Part shown: piece by piece, positions 29,141-37,213 of the stretch
How positions within the stretch are numbered: the first letter of the stretch is position 1
Layout of the letters: every line of letters begins with the position of its first letter
Assembly: GCA_026400105.1 (NCBI GenBank)
Contig: JAPLPQ010000047.1
Location: 57,677-121,676 of the forward strand
Reading direction: 5' to 3'
DNA: 64,000 nucleotides
From: Burkholderiales bacterium
GTDB lineage: Bacteria; Pseudomonadota; Gammaproteobacteria; Burkholderiales; Burkholderiaceae_C
Position numbers and translations under genes: made by a program
The notes under the pieces: generated by a model
What the model was told of the DNA's origin: nothing
Database searches by the model: none
What the model saw: only the letters and a program-made list of their open reading frames with translations

Positions 29141-30646
29141 ATGCACAGCTCACTTCAAACCCAGCGCAGCGGCCTGGAGCGCCTGCGCCGGATCGCGCGC
29201 CCGGTCATGGCAGCCGCCACCAGCGTCATGGTCGCCGGCATGATCGTCGCCTGCGGCGGCGGCGATAGCCTGAGCGCTGGCGCGCTCGACAACCAGTTCG
29301 GCAAGGCCAGCGACGGCACGCCCGACGGCATCGTCAGCCTGTCGCTCGGCAGCGGCAACGATTCCGCCAACAGCATGGCCGTGCAGGCCGATGGCAAGGT
29401 CATCGTGGCGGGCACCAGCACCAGCACCGGTGGCAGCAGCAGCAACATCGTGATCGAGCGCTTCAACACCGACGGCACGCTCGACACCAGCTTCGGCGCC
29501 GGCAACAGCGACGGTTCGCCCGACGGCGTGGTCAGCCTGGACCTGGGTGCCAGCAGCGACGCAGCCAAGGCGGTGGCGATCCAGGCCGACGGCAAGATCG
29601 TGGTCGCGGGCAACAGCACCCCGACCGGCGGCTCCAGCAACGTGGTGCTGGCGCGCCTGAACAAGAACGGCACGCTCGACGCGACCTTCGGCGCCGGCAA
29701 TGCCGACGGCACCCCGGACGGCGTGATCCAGGTCTCGTTCGGCGACGGCAACGACGCAGTCGACGCGATCGCGATCCAGAAAGACGGCAAGATCGTCGTC
29801 GCGGGTGACACCACCAGCAACACCGGCGGCAGCCAGAACATGATGGTCGCGCGCGTCAACGCCGACGGCAGCCTGGACGCCACCTTCGGCGCCGGCAATG
29901 CCGACGGCACCCCGGACGGCGTGGTCAGCCTGTCGCTGGGCGACGGCAACGACGAAGCCAAGGCCATCGTGATCCAGGCCGACGGCCGCATCGTGATCGC
30001 GGGCAACACCGTGGGCGCCGACAAGACCAGCAACATCGCGGTGGCACGCCTCAACAGCGACGGCTCGCTCGACACCGACTTCGGCGTCGGCAACGCGGAC
30101 GGCACCCCCGACGGCGTGGTGGCGGTCTCGCTGAGCAACGGTAGCGACAAGGCCAAGGCGGTCGTGCTGCAAGCCGACGGCAAGATCCTGGTCGGTGGCG
30201 TGACCATCGGTGCGGACAAGAGCAGCAACGCTGCAGTGGCCCGTCTGAACGCTGACGGCACGATCGACACCGCCTTCGGCACCGGTACTGCCGATGGCAC
30301 ACCCGACGGCGCGGTCGCCGTGTCGTTCGGCAATGGCGACGACAAGCTCAAGGGCCTGGTCGTGCAAGCCGACGGCAAGATCCTGATCGCGGGTTCCAAC
30401 ACTGCCGCCGACGGCTCGACCAATGCGGTCGTGGCCCGCCTGAACAGCAACGGCGCGCTCGACACCAGCTTCGGCCAGGACAGCAGCGACGGCACGCCCG
30501 ACGGCGTGGTCAGCGTCTCGCTGGGCAACGGCGACGACTCGGCCGAAGGCATCGCGCTGCAGGCTGACGGCAAGATCCTGATCGCCGGCAACCATGTCGC
30601 CAGCGACAAGTCGAGCAACATCTTCGTCGCCCGCCTGATCAACTGA
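29141..30646 (+). CDS. Lipoprotein made of seven delta-60-type repeats
   Basis: 501 residues. A signal peptide ends in a lipobox (M-I-V-A-C38), so the protein should be lipid-anchored. From residue 49 to the end it consists of seven tandem units of about 65 residues, each opening L-D-x-x-F-G, then D-G-T-P-D-G-V-V-S-x-S-L, then I-Q-A-D-G-K-I-L-I-A-G and ending V-A-R-L-N. This is the delta-60 repeat, thought to form a beta-propeller-like fold. Seven units would close one propeller. A strong terminator follows. Function is unknown; a surface or periplasmic scaffold or binding role is plausible. Confidence 0.88.
   Translation: MHSSLQTQRSGLERLRRIARPVMAAATSVMVAGMIVACGGGDSLSAGALDNQFGKASDGTPDGIVSLSLGSGNDSANSMAVQADGKVIVAGTSTSTGGSSSNIVIERFNTDGTLDTSFGAGNSDGSPDGVVSLDLGASSDAAKAVAIQADGKIVVAGNSTPTGGSSNVVLARLNKNGTLDATFGAGNADGTPDGVIQVSFGDGNDAVDAIAIQKDGKIVVAGDTTSNTGGSQNMMVARVNADGSLDATFGAGNADGTPDGVVSLSLGDGNDEAKAIVIQADGRIVIAGNTVGADKTSNIAVARLNSDGSLDTDFGVGNADGTPDGVVAVSLSNGSDKAKAVVLQADGKILVGGVTIGADKSSNAAVARLNADGTIDTAFGTGTADGTPDGAVAVSFGNGDDKLKGLVVQADGKILIAGSNTAADGSTNAVVARLNSNGALDTSFGQDSSDGTPDGVVSVSLGNGDDSAEGIALQADGKILIAGNHVASDKSSNIFVARLIN
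29285..30643 (+). repeat. Seven tandem DNA repeats of about 195 bp
   Basis: The delta-60 units are also similar in DNA; for example GCCGACGGCAAGATC and GACGGCACGCCCGACGG-type blocks recur in nearly every unit. The register begins at 29285 and covers the rest of the gene. Such arrays can gain or lose units by recombination. Confidence 0.8.
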
Positions 30647-30670
30647 TCACGCCGCCGACGGTCCTGAAAG

Positions 30671-30704
30671 GCCGCAGCTGCTCCAAGGCAGCTGCGGCTT
30701 TTTT
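30671..30704 (+). terminator. Intrinsic terminator after the repeat lipoprotein
   Basis: GCCGCAGCTGC (30671-30681) pairs perfectly with GCAGCTGCGGC (30688-30698), loop of 6, followed by six T. Confidence 0.92.
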
Positions 30705-30707
30705 CAT

Positions 30708-31523
30708 TCAGTCGAAAGCGATCGCGTCCATCGCGAGATAGCTGTACATCACCTCGCGGTTGAGATACTCGGGCTCGGCCGCGCCGGGCTGGCCCCAGCC
30801 GGCCGCGCCGAGCGCGAAGTACAGCGGCAGGTAATGCTCGTCGGTCGGATGGGCGCGCACGGCATGCGGCGCCTGGCGCCGGTAGTCGAACAGCCGCTCG
30901 CGGTCCTGCGCCAGCAGCGTGGCCTCGACCCAGCGCGCGAACTCCTGCACATAGGGCGCTGCCGGCGCGTCCTGCTCCGGGCGCCCGCTCATGAACTCGC
31001 GCAGGTTGTGCGTCATGCTGCCGGTCGCCAGGATCAATACGCCCTGCTCGCGCAGGCCGGCCAGCGCCTGGCCCAGCGCGTACAGCTCGCGCGGCCCGGC
31101 ATGCGCCGGCAGCGACAACTGCAGCACCGGCAGGTCGGCCGCCGGCAACAGGAAGCGCAGCGGCACCCAGGCGCCATGGTCGAACGGGCGCTCCGGGTCG
31201 GCCTGCGCCGGCAGGCCGGCCGCCTGCAGCAGCTCCAGCACCTGCTGTGCCAGCTCGGGCGCACCCGGCGCGGGGTATTGCAGGCGGTAGAGCGGCGCGG
31301 GGAAGCCGCCGAAGTCATGCCAGGTCGCAGGCCGTGGGTGGGTCATGACCTCGATGCCGCGCGACATCCAGTGCGGCGACAGCACCAGCACGGCGCGCAG
31401 GTCGCCACGCTCGCGCAGGCGGGCCCCCATGCGCTGCAGGGCCGGGCCGGTCTGACCCGGGTCGAGCGCGAACATCGGCGAACCGTGGGAAACGAACAGG
31501 ACGGGCAGCAGGGAATCAGTCAT
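30708..31523 (-). CDS. DODA-type extradiol aromatic ring-opening dioxygenase (YgiD-like)
   Basis: 271 residues from the ATG at 31523; the open frame continues upstream to 31619 without support. The start L-P-V-L-F-V-S-H-G-S-P gives the first metal-ligand His, L-S-P-H-W the second, and F-D-H-G-A-W-V-P-L-R-F-L and G-S-M-T-H-N-L complete the class III extradiol (LigB-like) active site. E. coli YgiD opens DOPA; here the substrate may be any catechol. It is convergent with the repeat lipoprotein and divergent from aroE. Confidence 0.9.
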   Translation of the reverse strand: MTDSLLPVLFVSHGSPMFALDPGQTGPALQRMGARLRERGDLRAVLVLSPHWMSRGIEVMTHPRPATWHDFGGFPAPLYRLQYPAPGAPELAQQVLELLQAAGLPAQADPERPFDHGAWVPLRFLLPAADLPVLQLSLPAHAGPRELYALGQALAGLREQGVLILATGSMTHNLREFMSGRPEQDAPAAPYVQEFARWVEATLLAQDRERLFDYRRQAPHAVRAHPTDEHYLPLYFALGAAGWGQPGAAEPEYLNREVMYSYLAMDAIAFD

Positions 31524-31693
31524 GTCGGCAAGATCCAGAAAAAGCCAGGCCGGGGCCTCGATGCCTTGACTGTAGCGCCAGGCCAGGCCCGACAGGTTCA
31601 GTACGCGGATCGACCGCATTCAAAAACACTGAGCGATGCCGCGCATCGGCGACAATGGAATGGAACCCTTTTCCAGCTTCATTTTGGTTTGAC

Positions 31694-32536
31694 ATGTCCA
31701 CCCAGAATCCCGACCGTTACGCCGTCATCGGCAACCCCATCAGCCAGACCAAGTCGCCGCTGATCCACATGGCCTTCGCCGAGGAAAGCGGCCAGCACCT
31801 GGTCTACAGCGCGCTCGAAGGGCCGCTGGGCCAGTTCGCCGCCACGGTCGACCAGTTCCGCGCCGAAGGCGGCAAGGGGCTGAACGTGACCGTGCCGTTC
31901 AAGCTCGATGCCTGCGCCTACGCCACCGACCTGTCGGACGAGGCACGCGCCGCCGGTGCGGCCAATGCGCTCAAGTTCGAGGGCGACCGCGTCTACGCGC
32001 AGAACTTCGACGGTGTCGGCCTGGTGCGCGACATCACGCACAACCTCGGTCAGCCGCTGGCGGGCAAGCGCGTGCTGCTGCTGGGCGCCGGCGGTGCCGC
32101 GCGCGGCGCCATCCTGCCGATCCTGCGCGAAGGTCCAGCCTGCCTGTTCGTCGCCAACCGCACGGTCGACAAGGCCCAGGCCCTGGTGCAGGCGTTCCGC
32201 GCCAACGGCGCCGGCGACACCCTGCAGGGCGGCGGCTATGAGGCCTTGGCCGAGCTGCGCTTCGATGTCGTGATCAATGCCACCTCGGCCAGCCTGAGCG
32301 CGGCGCTGCCGCCGCTGCCGGCTTCGGCCTTCGAAGCCGACGGCCTGGCCTACGACATGGTCTATGGCAAGGGGCTGACGCCCTTCCTCAAGTTGGCCCA
32401 GCAGGTCGGCGTGCGCCAGCTCGCCGACGGTGTCGGCATGCTGGTCGAACAGGCGGCCGAGGCCTTTGCCTGGTGGCGCGGCGTGCGCCCCGAGACGCGC
32501 GCCATGATCGCGCGCATCAGCGTGCCGCTGGTCTGA
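31694..32536 (+). CDS. aroE: Shikimate dehydrogenase
   Basis: 280 residues from the ATG at 31694 (the frame is open to 31655). It reduces 3-dehydroshikimate to shikimate with NADPH. Motifs: Y-A-V-I-G-N-P-I-S-Q-T-K-S-P-x-I-H at the start, the substrate lysine in N-V-T-V-P-F-K, the nucleotide loop V-L-L-L-G-A-G-G-A-A-R-G, and A-N-R-T. Complete and of normal length. A bidirectional terminator separates it from an MHS-type transporter on the other strand. Confidence 0.95.
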   Translation: MSTQNPDRYAVIGNPISQTKSPLIHMAFAEESGQHLVYSALEGPLGQFAATVDQFRAEGGKGLNVTVPFKLDACAYATDLSDEARAAGAANALKFEGDRVYAQNFDGVGLVRDITHNLGQPLAGKRVLLLGAGGAARGAILPILREGPACLFVANRTVDKAQALVQAFRANGAGDTLQGGGYEALAELRFDVVINATSASLSAALPPLPASAFEADGLAYDMVYGKGLTPFLKLAQQVGVRQLADGVGMLVEQAAEAFAWWRGVRPETRAMIARISVPLV

Positions 32537-32599
32537 ATTCCGGCGCCGCCGATACGGCGGCGCCCAGCCAACCTTCGCTCGATCCCCCAGCGAAGACGA

Positions 32600-32633
32600 A
32601 AAAAAACCGCAGTCCAGGACTGCGGTTTTTTTC
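32600..32633. terminator. Bidirectional intrinsic terminator between aroE and the MHS transporter
   Basis: CCGCAGTCC (32607-32615) and GGACTGCGG (32617-32625) are flanked by at least seven A on the left and seven T on the right, so it should work for both converging genes. Confidence 0.92.
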
Positions 32634-32674
32634 TGGCTGCGCGCGCGGGCGGACCCGCTGCGCAACAGGGTCGA

Positions 32675-34069
32675 TTACTTGGACAGAGCCATCGCGGCCT
32701 GACGGGCGCGCTCGTACTCGGCCTCGGGCACCGGCACCGCATTCGGATTGCCGAGGTCATGCATGTGGATGCGCGAGGTTTCACGCGCCGTGAAGGCCGC
32801 GATCGCCGAGATGATCGTGATGCCGAACGTGATACCACCGATCAGCAGCGGGATGTTGGCCGACGTGCCAGGAGGCGCCACCATCACGAACAGCGCTGGC
32901 AGGAAGGCCGACATCGCGGTACCGAGGTTCTGGGCAATCGCCATCGCCGAGACGCGGATGCGGGTCTTAAACAGTTCCGGGAACAGGCTCGGGAAGACCG
33001 CGTTGTAGCCCTGGTAGACCAGGCCCCACATCAGCAGCGACATGCAGATCGCCAGCGGCACGCTCTTGATGCTGATCGCGTACAGATAGACGAAGGACAG
33101 CAGGCCGGCACCGAGCGCGCCGACGATGACCGGCGGACGGCGACCGATCTTGTCGGACAGGTTGCCAATGAAGGGAATCACGAGCACGGCCAGGATGTTG
33201 CCCAGCACCGGGATCCAGAGGTAGATGCTCTTGTCGAAGCCGATGCCGTAGCCGGCCTGGACCGCGTAGGCGGCGCCGAAGACCGAGGTCACGGTCGGGA
33301 TCACGTTCATCAGCGACATGCAGATCACGCGGATGATGTCGCCCCAGCTGGTCTGCAGGGCCTCGATGATCGGGGCCTTGGGCACCTTGCCTTGTTCGCC
33401 TTCTTCAGCGAAAGCCGGGGTCTCGTCGACTTCCTTGCGGATGTAGTAGCCGACCGCGATCACGATCACGCTCAGCAGGAAGGGAATGCGCCAGCCCCAG
33501 CTCAGGAAGTCCTCGGGGTTCATGAAAGCCTGCAGCGGCAGGAAGACCGCGGCAGCCATGATCTGGCCGGCCTGCACGCCCTGCAGCGTGAAGCTCGCGA
33601 AGAAGCCACGGCGACCGAAGGGAGCGTGCTCGAGAATCATAGAGCTCGCGCCCGAGATCTCACCGGCAACCGCGAAGCCCTGGGCCAGACGCAGCACCAC
33701 CAGCAGCGCCGGTGCCAGCAGACCAACCTGGTCATAGGTCGGCAGCAGGCCGACGCCCACGGTCGAGAAGCCCATCAGGAACATGCACAGCACCAGCACC
33801 TGCTTGCGGCCATGGGTGTCGCCCCAGTGGCCCAGGAAGAAGGCGCCGATCGGGCGCGCGACATAGCCGACGCCGTAGGTCGCCAGCGAGGCCACGATCG
33901 CCACGGTCGGGTCGCCCTTGGGGAAGAACAGCTGCGGGAAGATCAGCGCCGCGGCCGCGACATAGATGAAGAAGTCGTAGTACTCCAGCGCCGAACCGAT
34001 CCAGCCGCTGGCTGCGGCCTTCTTGGACTGGAGCCGGCCGTGTGGCTCGTGGTTAATTGGTTTTGCCAT
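32675..34069 (-). CDS. MFS transporter, metabolite:H+ symporter (MHS) type
   Basis: 464 residues from the ATG at 34069 (upstream ATG at 34087 also possible). Twelve membrane segments are apparent. The start A-S-G-W-I-G-S-A-L-E-Y-Y-D-F-F-I-Y and the loop G-H-W-G-D-T-H-G-R-K are hallmarks of the MHS group (ProP, KgtP, ShiA). Substrates in this group are small carboxylates and related compounds. The position beside aroE raises shikimate as a possibility, but that is only context. Confidence 0.92.
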   Translation of the reverse strand: MAKPINHEPHGRLQSKKAAASGWIGSALEYYDFFIYVAAAALIFPQLFFPKGDPTVAIVASLATYGVGYVARPIGAFFLGHWGDTHGRKQVLVLCMFLMGFSTVGVGLLPTYDQVGLLAPALLVVLRLAQGFAVAGEISGASSMILEHAPFGRRGFFASFTLQGVQAGQIMAAAVFLPLQAFMNPEDFLSWGWRIPFLLSVIVIAVGYYIRKEVDETPAFAEEGEQGKVPKAPIIEALQTSWGDIIRVICMSLMNVIPTVTSVFGAAYAVQAGYGIGFDKSIYLWIPVLGNILAVLVIPFIGNLSDKIGRRPPVIVGALGAGLLSFVYLYAISIKSVPLAICMSLLMWGLVYQGYNAVFPSLFPELFKTRIRVSAMAIAQNLGTAMSAFLPALFVMVAPPGTSANIPLLIGGITFGITIISAIAAFTARETSRIHMHDLGNPNAVPVPEAEYERARQAAMALSK

Positions 34070-34284
34070 GTCTGTTGCTGCTTCCAAAGGGATGTATCAA
34101 CCCCATTGCCGCTACCGACAGGCCGAAGAAGCCAGCAGGCACCAGACGAGGGGACGCGTTCAAGCAAACGGACTTTATGCGAAGAAATGTACATGACAGT
34201 ACATTCCCTGCATTATCTTGTTCGATCAGCACCCACAATAGTGCGACTATCGAACGCAACAAGGGTTTTCCCTATACCAACCAT

Positions 34285-35460
34285 TCACAGGCTGCAGGTC
34301 GACCGGGCCGCAGCCCGGGTCCGCCAGGCGGCGCCACAAGCCAGCAGCGCGACGGCAGCGGCGAACCAGAACACCGCATCCAGGCCCCAGCGCGGGCTGA
34401 TCCAGGCCCCGAGCAGGCCGCCGATCACGCCCGACAGCCCATAGCCCAGCACCGCATAGAGCGCCTGGCCGCGGCCGCGCAGGCGGGCCGGAAAATACTG
34501 GCCCAGCAGCGCGATGCAGACCGAATGGTGGGCGGCAAAGGTGATGGCGTGCAGCAGCTGGGCCGCGAACAGCAACCAGAGCCAGGCGCCACCAGCGGCC
34601 GTGACGGCAAAGCGCAGCGCGGCCAGCCCCGCCGCCAGCAGCAGCCAGGCGCCGTGACTCAGGCGCGGCAGCCAGCGCGCCTGGGTGAAGAACCAGCCGA
34701 TCTCGACCAGCACCGAAACGGCCCAGAGCAGGCCGATGACCGACTTGCCATAGCCCAGCGAGTCGATGTAGAGCGAAAAAAAGACATAGACGGCGACATG
34801 CGCCATCACATGCAGGAAGACGGCGACGAAGAACCAGGCCACCTCGGGCCGGCGCAGCACCGGCCAGACCGACTCCGAGCGCGCGCCGGCATGGACCGGC
34901 TCGCGCTGGTCAGGCAGCCACCAGCAGCTCGCGACCAGCAGCGCCAGCGTGCCGGCGGTCCAGGCCGGGAAGCTGCTCATGCCGTGGCGCTCGAACCAGG
35001 CTCCGGCCGCCAGCACCGTGAGCAGAAAGCCGGCCGATCCGCACAGCCGCACCCGGCCGTAGCGGCGGGCATCGAAGCCGCCGGCACGGCTGACCAACTG
35101 CGCCAGCGCGGCCTCGCTCATCGGCATCATCGCGCTGGTATGGGTGAACATCAGCAACAGCAGCCCGGTCAGGCCCCAGAGACCCAGGTCGAGCCAAAGT
35201 CCGGCGCTGCCCAGCAGCGCGACCATGGAGCAAAAGCGCAGCAGCCGCACCCGCTCCCCGGTATGGTCGCTGAGCCAGCCCCAGGCATAGGGCGCGAACA
35301 GCCTGGTCGCCGACTGCATCGAGGTCAGCAGGCTGATCGCGAACAGCCCGAAGCCCGCGTCCTTGAGCCAGAGCGGCAGGTAGGGATTGAAGAAGCCGAT
35401 ATGCGCGAAATAGCTCGCCGACAGCGCGGCAAAGGGCCAGAGTTCGCGGCCCCGGCTCAC
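34285..35460 (-). CDS. MFS transporter, HcaT/MFS_1_like type
   Basis: 391 residues with about 12 membrane segments. The start S-Y-F-A-H-I-G-F-F-N-P-Y-L-P-L-W-L and W-G-W-L-S-D-H-T-G-E-R fit the phenylpropionate permease / nucleoside:H+ symporter-like group. The start lies 6 bases after the aroC stop on the same strand, so it is co-transcribed behind chorismate synthase. Conserved linkage of this MFS gene with aroC is likely but its substrate is unknown. Confidence 0.88.
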   Translation of the reverse strand: MSRGRELWPFAALSASYFAHIGFFNPYLPLWLKDAGFGLFAISLLTSMQSATRLFAPYAWGWLSDHTGERVRLLRFCSMVALLGSAGLWLDLGLWGLTGLLLLMFTHTSAMMPMSEAALAQLVSRAGGFDARRYGRVRLCGSAGFLLTVLAAGAWFERHGMSSFPAWTAGTLALLVASCWWLPDQREPVHAGARSESVWPVLRRPEVAWFFVAVFLHVMAHVAVYVFFSLYIDSLGYGKSVIGLLWAVSVLVEIGWFFTQARWLPRLSHGAWLLLAAGLAALRFAVTAAGGAWLWLLFAAQLLHAITFAAHHSVCIALLGQYFPARLRGRGQALYAVLGYGLSGVIGGLLGAWISPRWGLDAVFWFAAAVALLACGAAWRTRAAARSTCSL

Positions 35461-35466
35461 CGCTTG

Positions 35467-36561
35467 TTAGCGCGCGGCCGCGATGTCGGGCGTGCTCACG
35501 CGCACGTCGCCGCACTGGGCCCGGTGGCGCAGCGCGTGGTCGATCAGCACCAGCGCCAGCAGCGCCTCGGCGATCGGCGTGGCGCGGATGCCGACGCAGG
35601 GGTCGTGGCGGCCCTTGGTGATCAGCTCGGTCGGCTGGCCCTCGACGTCGATGGTCGCGCGCGGGATCAGGATCGAGCTGGTCGGCTTGATCGCGAGCGA
35701 CACCTCGATGTCCTGGCCGGTGCTGATGCCGCCCAGGATGCCGCCGGCGTTGTTGCTCAGGAAGCCGTCCGGCGTCAGCGAGTCGCCGTGCGTGCTGCCG
35801 CGCTGCGCGACGCAGGCAAAGCCGGCGCCGATCTCGACCCCCTTGACCGCGTTGAGCCCCATCATCGCGTGGGCGATGTCGGCATCGAGCTTGTCATAGA
35901 GCGGCTCGCCCAGGCCGACCGGAACGTTCTGTGCCGTCACGCGCAGGCGCGCGCCACAGGAGTCGCCCGACTTGCGCAGCTCGCCCATGTAGTCCTCGAG
36001 CGCGCTGACGTCGGCGACCGGGGCGAAGAAGGGGTTGTTCGGCACATGGTCCCAGCTCTCGAACGCGATCTCGACCTCGCCGATCTGGGTCATGCAGCCC
36101 TGGAAGGTCGTGCCGTAGGCCTGCTGCAGCCATTTCTTGGCCACCGCACCGGCCGCCACGGTCGGAGCGGTCAGGCGCGCCGAGCTGCGACCGCCGCCGC
36201 GCGGGTCGCGGATGCCGTACTTGTGCCAGTAGGCGTAGTCGGCGTGACCAGGCCGGAAGGATTGCAGGATGTTGCCGTAATCCTTGCTGCGCTGGTCGGT
36301 GTTCTGGATCAGCAGCGCGATCGGGGTGCCGGTGGTCTTGCCCTCATAGACCCCGCTCAGGATCTGGACCTGATCGGGCTCGTTGCGCTGGGTCACGAAC
36401 TTGCTGGTGCCGGGCCGGCGGCGGTCCAGGTCATGCTGGATGTCCGCCTCGCACAGGTCCAGGCCTGGCGGGCAGCCATCGATCACGCAGCCGATGGCCG
36501 GGCCGTGCGATTCGCCGAAGTTGGTGACGGTAAAGAGTTTGCCGAAGGTATTGCCGCTCAT
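35467..36561 (-). CDS. aroC: Chorismate synthase
   Basis: 364 residues, normal length. It converts EPSP to chorismate with reduced FMN. Signatures: [19 protein letters not shown] at the N-terminus, R-R-R-P-G-T-S-K, and G-G-R-S-S-A-R-L-T in the middle. It heads a two-gene unit with the HcaT-like transporter. With aroE it makes two shikimate-pathway genes within 5 kb. Confidence 0.96.
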   Translation of the reverse strand: MSGNTFGKLFTVTNFGESHGPAIGCVIDGCPPGLDLCEADIQHDLDRRRPGTSKFVTQRNEPDQVQILSGVYEGKTTGTPIALLIQNTDQRSKDYGNILQSFRPGHADYAYWHKYGIRDPRGGGRSSARLTAPTVAAGAVAKKWLQQAYGTTFQGCMTQIGEVEIAFESWDHVPNNPFFAPVADVSALEDYMGELRKSGDSCGARLRVTAQNVPVGLGEPLYDKLDADIAHAMMGLNAVKGVEIGAGFACVAQRGSTHGDSLTPDGFLSNNAGGILGGISTGQDIEVSLAIKPTSSILIPRATIDVEGQPTELITKGRHDPCVGIRATPIAEALLALVLIDHALRHRAQCGDVRVSTPDIAAAR

Positions 36562-36674
36562 GGTTGTCGATTATCCCAGAGCGGCGGCAATTGCCAGCGC
36601 GAGAGCGGTACAAATGGAGTCCCGCCCAGGCAGGCGAAGCCGATCGCGCTCGTCGCTGGCGTGCCCGCAGGTCA

Positions 36675-37160
36675 TCAGCCCTTGAACTGCAGCACCAGGC
36701 CAGCGACCTTGTCGGCGGTGACCTTGCTGCCAGCCAGCGCACCGAGCTCCGGACGCTGGTCGTCGAACAGCTCGACCAGGACCATGTCGCTGCTGCCCGC
36801 CGGCAGGTTGAGCACCCCGAGATCGACCTTGCCAGCCGCATCAGTGGTGCCCGAACCCAGGGATTCGCCGCGCAAGGTGATCGGAGCCTGTCCCGCCTCG
36901 AGGGTTTCCTCGGTGTAGCGCGACACGTTGACGCGCAGGTTCGCGACTGCCGTGCCCTGAACCGTCACGGTCGTCGGGGTCGGTGCCAGCTCCCAGTTGA
37001 AGCCATTGCTCACGGCGGCGCTGATCGAGGCCAGCACCTGGGCATCGCCCAGGGAATTGCTGGCGGGTTTGCTATCGGTACTGCCGCCACCGCCGCCACC
37101 GCAGGCGGCGAGAAGCACCGTCGCAGCGGCCAGAACGAGTTGTTTCTTGAAAGAAATCAT
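36675..37160 (-). CDS. Small lipoprotein of unknown function
   Basis: 161 residues. The signal peptide V-L-A-A-A-T-V-L-L-A-A-C gives a clear lipobox with Cys20, followed by a Gly-rich tether (C-G-G-G-G-G-G-S). The rest is about 125 residues of mainly beta pattern with T-T-V-T-V-Q-G-T and D-A-A-G-K-V-D-L-G-V, like a carboxypeptidase-regulatory or Ig-like fold. It lies 53 bases downstream of the LruC-domain gene on the same strand, so the two may work together at the cell surface. I do not recognise a named family. Confidence 0.75.
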   Translation of the reverse strand: MISFKKQLVLAAATVLLAACGGGGGGSTDSKPASNSLGDAQVLASISAAVSNGFNWELAPTPTTVTVQGTAVANLRVNVSRYTEETLEAGQAPITLRGESLGSGTTDAAGKVDLGVLNLPAGSSDMVLVELFDDQRPELGALAGSKVTADKVAGLVLQFKG

Positions 37161-37213
37161 GATGTTTCCTAGCGGCCGGTCAGCGACCGGCCATCCACTG
37201 TGGGAAATGGGGT

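Noticed and set aside
29285..30643. Regular repeats considered as a CRISPR array
   Set aside because: Units are about 195 bp, coding, and without unique spacers; they are protein repeats.
34285..36918. Long plus-strand open frame (part of 34057-36918) across the MFS and aroC genes
   Set aside because: Arg/Gln/Ala-rich shadow opposite two well-defined minus-strand genes.
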